Assembly (NCBI RefSeq): GCF_014851395.1
Contig: NW_024040152.1
Coordinates: forward strand, 22,058,644-22,122,643
DNA length: 64,000 nt
Source of the DNA: Micropterus salmoides
Lineage: Eukaryota > Chordata > Actinopteri > Centrarchiformes > Centrarchidae
Direction of reading: 5' to 3'
Below are positions 51,623 to 63,137 of this stretch, piece after piece; position 1 is the stretch's first letter; the number at the start of each line of letters is the position of its first letter. The notes beneath the pieces are model-generated. The model made no database searches and had not been told where the DNA came from. It saw only the letters and a program-made list of their open reading frames with translations. A program made the translations under genes and the position numbers.

Positions 51623-54600
51623 GTAAGTGCCGTTTTTTTAATAAGGTTATTAATTATGCTCAGCTGTGTGTTACATTAAATGTGTCAGTGACCTCCGTGG
51701 TGTTGTGGAATTCTGCAGAACCTGCACTTGATATTTCGTTATTAATAATTGATGGCATTTAGAAGCTGTAAGTTAGGCCTATAACGCGGTCTTTCCTCGG
51801 TGATGTGCGTACTGCTCACTGTTTAAACGTTGCCAACGCTGATTGTCACTGTGATTGCCTGAGGCTGGGTTTAACACTTACGTTTGACTGCCAAAGCAAA
51901 GGCAAATGTCGCCTAAAGCGCTGATCTGTGACCTATCAGATTCTGTGACTACATCCAAACGACGATGTTTTCCTAACCATAACCACTTTTGGTGCCTAAA
52001 CCCAACCAAACTGCAACCGCTTCACATCGTTAACAAAGCCTCTGGCGCTTAACTTGCCATTTGAGCCACAGAATCTGATAGGTCACACATTTTGGTATCA
52101 CACCGCCACGACTGGCTGAGAGGATCAAAACACCTGTTTCTTATAGGCTACTAGACCAGTGCAGGCCTGTAAAATACCAAATCAGCACCAGCTCCTTCCA
52201 TATCATAACCGTTCCTTGATGTTTGCAGAGTGTGAGCTTTACTTTCTGCCAGTTCTTTTACGTGGTATGTTATTTGACTATTTATCTATAGGCCTGTTTG
52301 CAGTTAAAAGGCCTGTAGATAAGCCTACAGATGGAAATGGAGTCATTTAAATGATGAATTGTGGCTTAAAGCCCTATCCAACACATTATACCTGTTATTC
52401 TACAGTACACAGCTTATAAATAGCCTAGATGGTCCCATGTGAGGAACTTTCCATGGAATTATCTTTTCTTCAGTGTTTTAATTATTTGTGTTGCCTTCAT
52501 GTTTGCCCCTTTGTCAAAAAAAAAAAAAAGATATCAAAGATAACATTTGTTACTCTGACTTGTTTGTCACCAAACAGCGTATTTCATCCCGAATGGTCTG
52601 GCACCGACAAAATGTACATGCTGGTTGCCAGTGAGCTGTGGAGATAAAACATGTTGCTTTTGGTGGGAGACAAGATTGGTGTGAAAAGCAGCGTGTATTA
52701 TAAGCAACACATTGAGATAAAGCAAATATTTCAATGTCATCATAAAATTCAGTGTTGATCAGTTACATTCATTCAGTGACAGTGGGATGGTGACTCAGTT
52801 TATAGCACCACAGCTAGTGTGTGTCATAAATTGTTGGCAAGCCTGTAAGTATACAAAAGTGCCCACTGAAAGAAAATTTATGATTAAATGGACCCAAGCC
52901 GTCTTGAGCATTAAGGAGCTGCATTTCAGCATATAGAATGAATCACCAATATGAGTTTGTTTACATCCCCAGTTATTTGGGAGTCTAGTATGGATCCTGG
53001 TGGCTTCCTCCAATGTCCCCGTGCCTCTGCTGCAGGGCTGGGTGATGTTTGTCTCTGTCACCGCCTTCTTCCTCTCCTCTGCCTACCTCACACTCCTCAT
53101 CACTGGCCTGGCTGAGCGCATCAACACGGACTGGAACTTCTTGGTAAGCTGTAGATAAATGAGCTGATCAGTCAGTCAGTTAGTCAGCCTACATATCTGT
53201 CCATCCAGCTATCTATACACAACTGTCTTGTCAGTCTATTTAGAGCTATTTAGCGAGCTGTGTCTGTCTAGGGTGGACATCTTAACCAGTATAGGAAGAG
53301 GTTTCCATTATAGGTATTTGACACAAAAAAATTCATATACCTTTAACGGTGTTTGTGTTTGTTTTGTGTTGAGATTTACTGGGTAATTAATTTACTGGTT
53401 AATCACATACATGTCAGCTGTGAAATAAAAAAACAAAACAAACAAAAGTTATGTTTACATTCAACACATTGTGTGTATCCTTGAGGTCTAACAAACCTGT
53501 CAAGTGCATTTCCTTCCTCATAAAAGATTTGCAAAGTAGGTTTCTTTTTGTTTTTTTTCTATTTGACATCAGGTGTTGTCTACATTCATGTTTACTAGCT
53601 TACGGTGTTCTTCCCTGGTTCTTGTAGCGCATTGCAGCATATTGAGGCTTGTGACTGTCACCTGTAGATCAGTGAAATTGTGAAACTGTCTAACGCGTCA
53701 CCCACATGCACCCACTTATTCAAAGATAAGCAGTTACACTTCCTCCCCATAAAATGACTCAGCGTGAACGAAGTGCCAGTGTAGACCACAGCCAAGTTGG
53801 TACTTTGACGCATGTATTTGTTGTTTTAAACGTTTCTAGCAGCAATTTAGACAGGAATGGTAACTTGAATTGTTTGAAGCTTCTGAAGTCAGTTTTTAGA
53901 AGTTAGTTAATTAATTGATTACCCAATCAATCAATTTCAAGCAAATGGTGGTGTTGGTTTCCTTGTCTTACATTACAGAAAACTGATTCTCTTTGGGTTC
54001 TGGATTGTTGGTTGGTCAAGACGTTTAATGATCTTGGGCTTTTGGGAAATTGAGATGGTTGTTTTTTACTGTACTCTGTACAGTATATAGCTTAGCTGTT
54101 AACCTATTGAGCGTAGCCTTCTTGTCACATGTGCTAAATGTAATGAGTTTAGGCTATAGGCAATCGCCCTGCTTAAGAATTATTCAATAATGTATCCTAG
54201 CATCTACATGTAGTTGTGGAGTATAGTATATTCTATATATTAACATATGTAAATAACATTAAATCACTTTTACAAGACAGTGTCTTTGCTTTGGAGAGGG
54301 TTTTTAATGACGATGACACGCATATTATATATCTATAAAATAAGGGGGGAAAGTGAGAACCTGTGCCATGTTCTTGTGTTATGTCATTGTAGCGGACTCT
54401 GTGTTAAGTCTGGGCTCTCAGACACAGCCAGCCTTGCCTCAGTCTCCAGGCTCTGCTCCCAAGAGTAGCCAGGCGTGTGGGGTTGTTTGTTTTCGGCCGA
54501 ACAATGAGTGACATGGATGATGAGCTCACACCAAAACACAACAAAGGCCCGCCTGTAGTATCGCCAGGCTCACAGAGTTGACAACACAAACTCTCATTAA

Positions 54601-57027
54601 CCTTCTTTACTCTCTGACCCACCCTCTCTCTTGTCTCTGTCTCTCTCCCTCTGTATCTTTAACCCCTCTCTCTGTGTGTCTTTCCTTCTATTTTCATTCT
54701 TAATATGATGGTTTCCAAATCAAATAAACCATTTCACTCATGTTTGGTTTTTAATTCTCTCCCGTGTTTTTATTTGCCATGTTTGTTGTATCTACCATAT
54801 TGTGCTTTACAATTAATGTAAAAGGTTTATGATTTGACAGAAAGCCTGGTTTGTTCTGTGAATTCTTAAAGGGGCAGTGGTGCGGTTTAAGATGTGCTTG
54901 TACGCGTGCTCGCTTGAACTCATGAGCAAGCATAATCTGAAACACAACCGCTTTCATACAGAGATCTCACAATAATCTAGCTGTGGCTTTTCTTCAGACA
55001 TGGTCAGGCAGTGTGACAGCGGCTATAGACAGACAGGGAGACAGATTCACAACGATAACGATATTATATTTTACACCGGATAAAGCTAGTAAATGCTCAG
55101 CAATAGCCGGCAAGCTAACGTGACTCTCTTGGCCTGACAGGCTTCAGAACATAAACCTTTAATGTTGTTATTTATCCTTACGTGGAGTTTATGTTGGAGT
55201 TTGTGTTGGAGCCTGTGTTGTGCTGGGGGCCGGTTGTATGATGGTGTTAGTGGACTGCATTTCGTTAGCTGCGGTGTTGTCGTCGCCGTAGTCAAAGATA
55301 GGCTCAGGAGCGTGCACAGGGCTACATCCCGACCCGGTGCTTTCGCATTAAAAGCAAAATAGTGGCTGTTCCAAGCAACAGAGAAAACAGGCGTGTGCTT
55401 CATTTTTAAGTGAGATTAGATGGAGCCTTTTGACAATAAGGCAGTAAAATTTTATTAATAAGGGATTTCATTGAAAAACTACAGCCCCTTTAAGTACAGC
55501 AAGCTGCATTGACCATTCTTTGTTCCCCGCCGGACAATATCTTCCACACTTGTGGAATCTTACAGTTGTTCACCAAGTTTTTGTTCATGTCTTTAGTTGT
55601 TTACACGTGAAACCTGACACTTTATTCATATTTATTTCTAATGCGCTCTATCTTCTTTTCTCAGGATGTGTTTTACCATTTCCTGGCTTTGCTTTTCTAC
55701 TTTGCTGCCTTCGTGTTGGAGGCAGCGACTACAGCAGCTAATGGAGGAGCCCACTTAAAGCCAATGGCTAATGGCACTGTCCTGTGTATAACCTACCCTC
55801 GGGGCAATATATTCACAGTCCTGAATGACAGGCAATACAGTATTAATGTGGCAGCCACGGTGAGTAATGAAGATTTTTTCAAATGAAGTCTGTGATAATA
55901 TGTTCAGTGCATGCACAATATGTACATTTTTATTGATATTACCACAAGATGAATGTAATTGTCATATTACAACAAGGTTGTAAAATAAAAATGCTTTTAC
56001 TTTACAATGCACTCAAGAGTTCTATCTGAATGAAAATAACCTAATGTCAAACTCCTTTGTAGACTGTAGGTGGGGGAGTTGCTGGAGGTGCCTTAGAAAG
56101 ATTGTTGCAATAAAATTGAGTCTATCCAAAGTAATGGGTAATATGAAAGGTTAATTCATTATAATCATTATAATGATATAATCATCAAAGGAAAACTTCA
56201 TCTGACATCCGCCCTGTTCCTCTTTCAGGCTCTCAATAAGGGCTGTCAGAGAAACACCTCAGTTGACGCATTTGCATGTACAAAGTAACCTCCCTGCACA
56301 CTGAACTTTGCCGCTGATATGGTTTGAGTTAAATTTTTTGTGCGCCCTTTTTGATAACGTGAAGGGGTGTCATAAATAAACAGAATATTTTGTATGCCGG
56401 CCGTGTCCTGCTATCACCTAGAGCTGTCAAGCCATGAAACAGTAAGAGAAAAAAGCAACTGCCTGCTAGCCTCTTTGACAGAAATACAGTAGGTTATGTG
56501 AGGTAAGGTCTTATTTTATGCTGACAAAATGTACCCAAACTCTTGTTTTGGCCCAAATGTGTAACTCGAGAAACGCTTGTAAAAGGCAGGTTTTCTGTTC
56601 TGGGTTTTCATATTCTTCTGTATGTCAATGAACAGGCCATATTGTACATTTTATACTCTTCGATAATCGATCACTAATACTTTTACCCAATTATGCAAAA
56701 ATACTAAAACATTTATTGTTTTTTTGTTTAATGTGTTGTTTCTTAGCTGCTGATTAGAATAAGAAAGACATTTTGAGATAAGCCTGTTATTTTTTTTAGA
56801 CTCAACGAGTAATTGCTTTGAAATGAAAACATTGATAGATTAATAATTACAATTAAAGTAGGTAATGAATCAAGATAGTTGCAGTGTGGCGATAAAGGTT
56901 TTTTTCTGACCCAGTGTTCTTTTTTGTTTTCTCTGCTTTTGTCTTTTTGTCCCAGATATTTGCATTTGTGGTGACACTCTGCTATGGCTGCAGCATGGTG
57001 ATGGGCTTCAAGAGGTGGAGGGTGTAA
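51506..57027 (+). CDS. mal2: MAL2, four coding exons
   Basis: Four-pass membrane proteolipid of the MAL/MARVEL family. MAL2 works in apical transport and transcytosis in polarised epithelia such as hepatocytes. Exons 51506-51622, 52973-53143, 55665-55859 and 56956-57027 all have GT/AG borders and are whole-codon units (39, 57, 65 and 23 codons), giving 184 residues against about 176 in human. Exon 1 encodes a Pro/Ser/Thr-rich cytosolic tail and LRTYSGALVCLEI. Exon 2 encodes LFGSLVWILVASSNVPVPLL and QGWVMFVSVTAFF. Exon 3 encodes VFYHFLALLFYFAAFVLEAA and the lumenal loop. Exon 4 encodes IFAFVVTLCYGCSMVMGFKR and the end. Hydrophobic spans lie at about 33-55, 62-85, 98-118 and 157-178. The loop between spans 3 and 4 is longer than in human and has an NGT sequon. 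The start ATG fits family length. A possible 3' end signal AATAAA is at 58861. Confidence 0.96.
51927..52087. mobile_element. 161-bp MITE in mal2 intron 1
   Basis: TGTGACCTATCAGATTCTGT at the left and ACAGAATCTGATAGGTCACA at the right are perfect inverted ends of about 21 bases. The interior contains CCTAACCATAACCACTTTTG and GCCTAAACCCAACCAAA, text seen in many small fish repeats. Too short to encode a protein. Confidence 0.78.
52088..52972. other. Rest of mal2 intron 1
   Basis: No repeat recognised apart from an A run near 52518-52530. Confidence 0.5.
52973..53143 (+). CDS. mal2: mal2 exon 2
   Basis: Between CCCCAG and GTAAGC. Encodes the rest of span 1, the conserved SSNVPVPLLQGWVMF stretch and span 2, ending INTDWNFL. 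Confidence 0.95.
53144..54865. other. mal2 intron 2, left part
   Basis: AT-rich intron sequence. No exon or clear element was identified. Confidence 0.5.
54866..55493. mobile_element. TTAA-flanked non-autonomous DNA transposon in mal2 intron 2
   Basis: TTAA at 54866-54869 and again at 55490-55493 bracket a segment that begins AGGGGCAGT and ends ACAGCCCCT, inverted ends with one mismatch in nine. TTAA target duplication is the mark of piggyBac- and Kolobok-type transposons. The interior (about 620 bp) is GC-richer than the intron, holds an imperfect tandem of GTTTATGTTGGA/GTTTGTGTTGGA near 55190-55215, and has no transposase frame. Confidence 0.78.
55665..55859 (+). CDS. mal2: mal2 exon 3
   Basis: Between CTCAG and GTGAGT. 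Encodes span 3 and the long lumenal loop, ending in DRQYSINVAAT, which matches the conserved DNQYNINVAA-type text of MAL2. Confidence 0.95.
56956..57027 (+). CDS. mal2: mal2 exon 4
   Basis: Between CCCAG and TAA. Encodes IFAFVVTLCYGCSMVMGFKR and WRV, span 4 and the short basic end. Confidence 0.95.
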   Translation: MFAFVVTLCYGCSMVMGFKRWRV

Positions 57028-59512
57028 CCGGGACATCCAGCACACACTAGTTTTGTAACTGCTTCACAAAGTCAGCTTGTATTAAAACATCAGTCACAGC
57101 CCCAAAGAGAGCACTGCTATTCAGTTTATTTGTTATTATCAAAGACATAGACATGGACGACTTAATTTCTGCTTCAGTCACAAAACATCTCTCCAGATAT
57201 GGGAATCCCTCCTCTGAGATATAGAAAGGACTGGTTTCAGGTAGGTTTAGTCTTGGATGTTAAAGGTACTTTGAGGAATGGCATATAGACTAGCTAAGTT
57301 GTTCAGTTAGCACCATATCAGTCTGATTCTTTTGGTCAATGATTTCACTGTCATGCAGCTTTCCTTAACTTCTCCAGCAAACATCTACCTGGTAAGTTAG
57401 GGAAAGTCGTGAGGGGGCGTTGAGTATGATACAACATTTTGAGGCTATACAGGGTCATTTAGCGTGACGCCAGTAGTGCACTTTGTTAATCATACAATTA
57501 TAGCCCCAATTGCCGAGTCACATCGTCATTGGAGGGATTATTTCCCATTTTCAATTCCATAGAAATGTGCCTATGTATGCTGCTAATAGGTTGTGCACAA
57601 AAGAACATGAATGTGAAGGTGTGACTTATTTGAAAGACCAAGGCAACGTGATTGTTTTCATTGTCCTTGCGGTTACCTTGGTGCTAAGGAGCTGTAATCA
57701 CCCTCTAGATTGAACGCAACTGTCATTACATTTTTATGTGACCACTATTTAAAATGTGTGATTGATCTGATATTGAAATGGAAATCCTAATTTCATGTTG
57801 CATGAACTTTTTGTCAGCTTTTCTCAGTAGATCTGACATGTTTTCCACAGAATTGTAGCTACTGTACATTCCCCGTCATTTTTTGTTACTTAATATTTGT
57901 TTAAACTTTCTGAGGGCGGCAATGTGGCTAACTCCAGTGAAGTATCATTTGACCGAGGTCTGGGTTAAACAAATCTGTCATTAAGATGAGTTCTATTACA
58001 AACTAATCATTTAATCTGATTTTCAATAAGCTACTATAGTTAGCTACTATAAAGTGATTTTTATCTACTAATAGATCATTTAAGTATGTACTGTATGTGT
58101 CTTTTTCTGTTTAACTATTGTAACCGTGTTGATGCATCATAAAAGTGCCCAAATTAATAACTATCTTACCTGCTAGATGATTTATTAGTTTTATTTACCT
58201 ACTGTACACTTTTGTTTGCAATGGACTATTAAAATCTATTTTTAATCATTGATTGAAGAATTTTTGTTTCTGACGCCTGCTGTTTTTGACATTTTAAATG
58301 CATTTTAGAACTATATAATTGAGGGTTTTGAAGAAGCCCCTGTCTTTGCATCATTACAGGGTGCACTGTTGTCTGCCCCTGTGTCTTTTTTGATGCTACC
58401 ACGAAGAGTCGCCAAAGGACAAGTCAGAAAATGCCAAGTCCTACACATCGAGGCTTTGTGTTCAGGAAAATATACTGGCTTCAAACTATGTCTAAGACAA
58501 AATTCCTCAGATTGCACAATTCAAAGACCAAGTGGACAATTAGCACATACAAATGGAAAAACTGTCCATTCTGTGCATAGGCCTATATTTAATTTTTACT
58601 TAACACAAAGTAGAACAACTTAATAATTCATAGTGCACTGTAAGATCGCCTTAGTTTTTAGTAATAATTTACTGTTGAGAAGTCTGTAAGGCTGATATGG
58701 CTACCTTTGACAGAAAGGTCAGTGTGCTAGTAATATTTAAAAATTATGTTTTATAACTGCCCTTATGCACTACAGATGTGGTCTTTATAGAAACCATTGT
58801 TACCATAATGGGTCTTTTATGCTGTTTTAATTATTAATCATATAACATCACATTCCATTTAATAAACCTGCTGAAGTGATTTTATGTATTTTATGTTTTA
58901 TGTCGTTTAATTTCAGCCACAAGTTGACTCCCGTTATCTACAGCAGCTTAACCTTTCCATGTGTGCCCGATGTTTCAATAGCAAAACTTTTGGAGGCGCT
59001 TTACAACTATACCCCCCTAAACACTTAGGAAGCCAGACAAAATTCATAGAAGAAAATAATCTGTTCAATACTTTACCGATGTTTTCGAGCTGTTCAAGTT
59101 CGGTATGAAAACATCAAGCAACTCATGAACGCGCTTTACTTCTCTTGCGCTCGTCCACTCACTGCTCACCTCTGCATCTTCCATCATCACGGAGTCAAGT
59201 TTACAGAATAACACCGGATGTAATCGCGGGTCTTCCTTCACAATAAAACTAAGACGTTCAATGCAAAAAATAATCTTTCAGTTTTACATCGAGCTATGAG
59301 CGGAACCTCCTTTTTATGTTCAATTTATGTGGCGTTTAACTGATGTACACACTTTTATTTATGTATTGTGTTTGTGTGTGTTATGTTTTTTTTGATTTAC
59401 GACTACCCCCTCAAAGTATCTTGCTAAGATGCATAAGCAATGTGTTACTTACTTACTTACTTGTTATCATCATCAAAATGCTAATTTCCAAGCACACAAG
59501 TGAAATTCCTAT
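57028..59512. other. mal2 3' flank and spacer
   Basis: Probably contains the mal2 3' untranslated region; candidate signals are ATTAAA near 57080 and AATAAA at 58861. 59030-59330 is CpG-containing and looks like an unassigned repeat. No further exon is supported. Confidence 0.45.
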
Positions 59513-59810
59513 GGTGGTGAAGAAGTACTCAGATCTTTTACTCAAGTAAAAGTACCAATACAGCCTTAAAAACAATCCATTACAAGTCAAAGTCCTTTAA
59601 TCAAAATATCGCTTGAGTAGAGGTACAAAAGTATTAGCAGCAATATATAGCCTACATAACATACCAAAAGTAAAAGAATTTATGCAGAGATTTAAGAATA
59701 ATATACATCGTATTATTGGATTATAATTATTGATGCACTGTGTAAGCCCTACATCTGTTTACTGTTGCAGCTCGAAGATCGAGCTAATGTTAACGCATTT
59801 ACTATATATG

Positions 59811-60256
59811 ATTCAAGATTCAAGAAGTTTATTGTCACTTCTATACATTGAAAATCTTACTTTGCAAGTCTCCCTTAAAAATAAAACATGTAATTATATT
59901 GATACAAAAAGAAATGAAAAAAATAAATACAATAAACAATAAACATTAATATATACAGCAAAGTAGGTTAAGTGGAGAGGCTCTGTGCAGTGTGCTGGGC
60001 AAAAGTCAATAGGAGTGATGGAGAGTGGGGGAGGTAATGTTGGATTTATTGTTCAAGAGTCTGATCGCCCATGGCTAAAAGCTGTTTGATAGTCTTGCCC
60101 TCGATTTTACACTCCTGTAGTGTCTCCCTGACGGCAGAAGTGTGAAGAGACTGTGTTGTGGGTGTGTAGCCTACTGTCTTTGATGATGTTGTGGGCCCTT
60201 CTGATCACCCTTGTGGTGTAAATGTCCTGGACTGATGGGAAGGCTGCAAGGCAGCC
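59811..60256 (-). repeat. LINE 3' fragment, - strand (first insertion in the stack)
   Basis: Starts ATTCAAGATTCAAGAAGTTT, which on the - strand is an AATAAACTTCTTGAATCTTG-type tail, as at the 3' ends of several fish LINEs. The body contains GAGTCTGATCGCCCATGGCT and CAGAAGTGTGAAGAGACTGT, text common in a fish repeat. It interrupts the host repeat cleanly at both sides. Confidence 0.55.
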
Positions 60257-60340
60257 TAATCTATAATAATGCATCATAATTTATTACTTGATTATATTAA
60301 GTATTTATAATGATAATCTGCAAAGTAACTAGTAGGCCTA

Positions 60341-60866
60341 AAGGCCCATTTATACACCTGGGTCTACGACCGTACCTACGCCATAGGCTACGCACGTAGC
60401 CATGCATTTATACTATACACAGCCTCCACTGTGATGACTTTTGCCGGCCGAGCAGGCTAACTTCCGGTTTAGAGTTCTGCTAACATAAATGAGGGTAAAA
60501 TTGTATACATGCGGCTGGTGTAGCCTTTTCAAATGTTACCAACCAAGTGGATCACATTCTGATAGCGAAACAAGTCATTTCGCTCGGGTTGCGATGGTCA
60601 AATATATTGATTCACTGTGTTACAGCCACCGTTTTGGCCGCTAGTAAAAATTACTTCAAAGCGCGGGGTACTTCCGGTCGACTCGGAGACATTGCGAGGT
60701 TACCCAGCCGACCAATCACAGAGCTTACGGTCCGCGTCAACTCGACGTGTAGTTACATTTTTGAGGAGGTGCACGTCAGGCGACGGCGTAGCCTCTGCGT
60801 AGCCCCATAGCCTACACCGTCGATTTGAAGCAGAATTATAAATTGCACTTAAGTAATATTATTAAA
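60341..60866. mobile_element. MITE-like insertion flanked by 8-bp direct repeat (second insertion)
   Basis: TAGGCCTA occurs immediately on each side (60333-60340 and 60867-60874), an 8-bp direct repeat. Inside, CpG-rich ends such as CCTACGCCATAGGCTACGC and GCGTAGCCCCATAGCCTACA are imperfect inverted copies, typical of a common fish element. Because TAGGCCTA is itself palindromic, and the terminal bases beyond the CpG part do not pair well, the exact ends are provisional. Confidence 0.6.
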
Positions 60867-60929
60867 TAGGCCTACATGGAGTAAAAAGTATAATATCTCC
60901 TTCTGAAACATAGTGGAGTAGTATAAATA

Positions 60930-62278
60930 CTTGGATCACTTTAGTGAATTATACAGAAATATTACAAAAAATGATGATCAGTACAAGATATTCACGAAAT
61001 GGAAAACTCTGGAGGCGGTGATAAAAAACAACCAAAACCCTCTAGATTACCCTGTAACAGAACAAGAATTAACAGAAGTCATCCAGTCCCTGAAAGGAAA
61101 AAAGGTTTGTGGTATTGATGGAATCCTCAACGAAATGATCAAATACTCAGACCATAAAATCAGATTGGCTATACTAATACTATTCTAGCAACTGGAACTT
61201 TTCCAGATATCTGGAACAAAGGTTTAATAACCCCAATTCATAAATCCAGAGATAAATATGACCCAAATAACTACAGAGGAATATGTGTATCCAGTAACCT
61301 GGGAAAAATATTCTGCAACATCATTAATAAACGACTTGTCAACTTTGTTGATAACCACAATATTCTGCATAAATGCCACATTGTTTTTTTGCCAAATTGC
61401 CGCAAAACTGACAGTAAACACAGCAAAGACTAAAATAATGATCTTTCAGAAACAATACAGAAATCAGGTTACACACGATTTCTATTTAGACACCATTAAA
61501 TTACAACACACAAAAAACTACACTTACCTTGGCCTCAACATTACATACACAGGGAACTTCAACATGGCTGTGAAAGATCTGAGGGACAAAGCATGGAGAG
61601 CTTTCTGTGCAATAAAAAGAAACATTAAAATATATATTCCAATTGAAATCTGGCTTAAAATTTTCCAATTTGTACTAGAACCAATAATTCTTTATGGTAG
61701 TGAAATCTGGGGGCCAAAACTTAATAATGAATTTGACAAATGGGACAAAAGAATCATAGAATCTTTCCATACTGAGTTCTGTAAGATCATCCTGCAGGTG
61801 CAGAGAAAGACACCAAATAACCTGTGCAGAGCAGAGCTCGGCCAATACCCCCTCCTACTAAAAATACAGAAAAGATCACTTAAATTTTACAATCACTTAA
61901 AATCAGTTAACCCCCAGACATATCATCACAAAGCCCTAACATACCAGGAGCTGAAACCAGAGAAGAGTCCCCTCAGCCAGCTGGTCCTGTGGCTCTCTGC
62001 GATAACAAGTCCCCAACAGCCTCAGGACAGCAATACCAACTCAAGCAGACCAAACCAATCTATCAGCAAGCAGAAAGAAAAATATATTGAATACTGGAAA
62101 GAAACGACCAAAAACCAAAGTAAATTACAATGTTATCTGACCCTAAAAAGAGAATTCACACTGGCAAATTACCTGAGTACAATAAAATGTCCCAAACTAA
62201 GAAAAATGTTGACAACATACAGACTGAGTGAACACAGCCTGTTTTATTTATTTTTAATATACTGTATATATATGTTTT

Positions 62279-62319
<41 letters not shown>

Positions 62320-62498
62320 TACTGTTTTGTTTATTTATTTATTTGTAATATATTTATATTTTTTAACACACACGCTTACTGTTTCACAAACACAAACACA
62401 CATACGCTTTGATTACTTTACGCTTTAATTACTTGTTTAATGAAATGTATGTTGTTACACATTCATGCCAATAAAGCTAATTTGAATTGAATTGAATT
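60930..62498 (+). pseudogene. LINE (non-LTR retrotransposon) relic lacking its catalytic core (third insertion)
   Basis: Translation from about 60931 gives the linker before reverse transcriptase (TEQELTEVIQSLKGKKVCGI, DGILNEMIK), then a frame change and ATGTFPDIWNKGLITPIHKS, then NNYRGICVSSNLGKIFCNII (reverse transcriptase blocks 1-2). Near 61400 the text jumps to TVNTAKTKIMIFQ and YTYLGLNI, which normally follow the YADD catalytic box, so the palm is deleted. The following 270 residues (WLKIFQFVLEPIILYGSEIW, RAELGQYPLLLKIQKRSLKF) are the C-terminal domain in a clean frame to about 62247, where it is truncated, followed by a CA tract and the tail GCCAATAAAGCTAATTTGAA with (TTGAA)n. The 384-codon ORF at 61258-62412 is therefore transposon remnant. 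Confidence 0.88.
62279..62317. repeat. (CA)n tract inside the LINE 3' region
   Basis: About 19 CA units. Confidence 0.9.
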
Positions 62499-62598
62499 GT
62501 ATAGAAAGTAGCATAAAATAAACACAGTCAGGTAAAGTGCCTGTAACTTGTAATTAAGTACAATAGTTGACTAAATGTACTTTATTACGTTCCACCAG

Positions 62599-63137
62599 AC
62601 ATTTTATTTTGGTGGAAAACAATAAACAGGAAATGTATTTTCTTCTTACTGACGCTGGCTTGACGGTTGTTTCTCGTCTTGTCTTTTTTCTCCTACTCAG
62701 TCAGTGTGGAGAGGGCAGCGAGGACACCCGGGAGTGTCGGTATTTACCTGTCAAGACACGGAGTAACGTTACCAGCCGAACACCGTGGATTATTTCTAGT
62801 TTCTAGTAGCTGTTTATTTTCACAGTCCAGCCATGGGTGTGAGCGGGGCGGCGTGGAGGGTAGAGGGGGATTTAAATTTCTCTTTCGTCCCGACAGCTTC
62901 TTTTGATTTGAAGTAACGTTAGCCTGAACGGTGCACCAGAGGAGAACCCAGCTGTGGTTCTTTACATCTTGGACTGCGTTGAAAGTACTTGTTGGTCGAT
63001 TTCAGAACAGTAGAAATAGTTTGTGTTCACATTTTCGGGAGTTTTTGGGCTTTTGTTTTGCTTTTCCTGGAGAGTGGAGGTGGCGAACTGAAAGCGGCTC
63101 ACCGAGTCGGGACTGACCACCGGAGTTGGTCCTGAAA
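62599..63137 (+). promoter_or_regulatory. Presumed mtss1 5' leader and proximal promoter
   Basis: GC- and CpG-richer than anything nearby (GAGCGGGGCGGCGTGGAGGG, GGGACTGACCACCGGAGTTG) and directly upstream of the mtss1 ATG. A strong pyrimidine run followed by CAG (TTTTTTCTCCTACTCAG, ending at 62700) could be a splice acceptor for an upstream leader exon. No TATA box. The transcription start cannot be placed from sequence alone. Confidence 0.55.

Larger units (their letters stand above)
59513..62598. mobile_element. Nested repeat stack: one fish repeat split by three insertions
   Basis: Four pieces of a single short fish repeat, in order and orientation, lie at 59513-59810, 60257-60340, 60867-60927 and 62499-62598. 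The first opens with GTGGTGAAGAAGTACTCAGA and the last closes with TGTACTTTATTACGTTCCAC, matching by memory the two ends of a repeat rich in AAGTAAAAGTAC-type words. Between them sit a LINE 3' fragment, a hAT-like MITE and a larger LINE fragment, listed separately. Confidence 0.72.

Noticed and set aside
61258..62412. A 384-codon open frame that looks like a gene by length
   Set aside because: Its content (TAKTKIMIFQ, YTYLGLNI, LEPIILYGSEIWGP) is the C-terminal part of a LINE polyprotein; the 5' part is out-of-frame LINE sequence and the end runs through a CA repeat.
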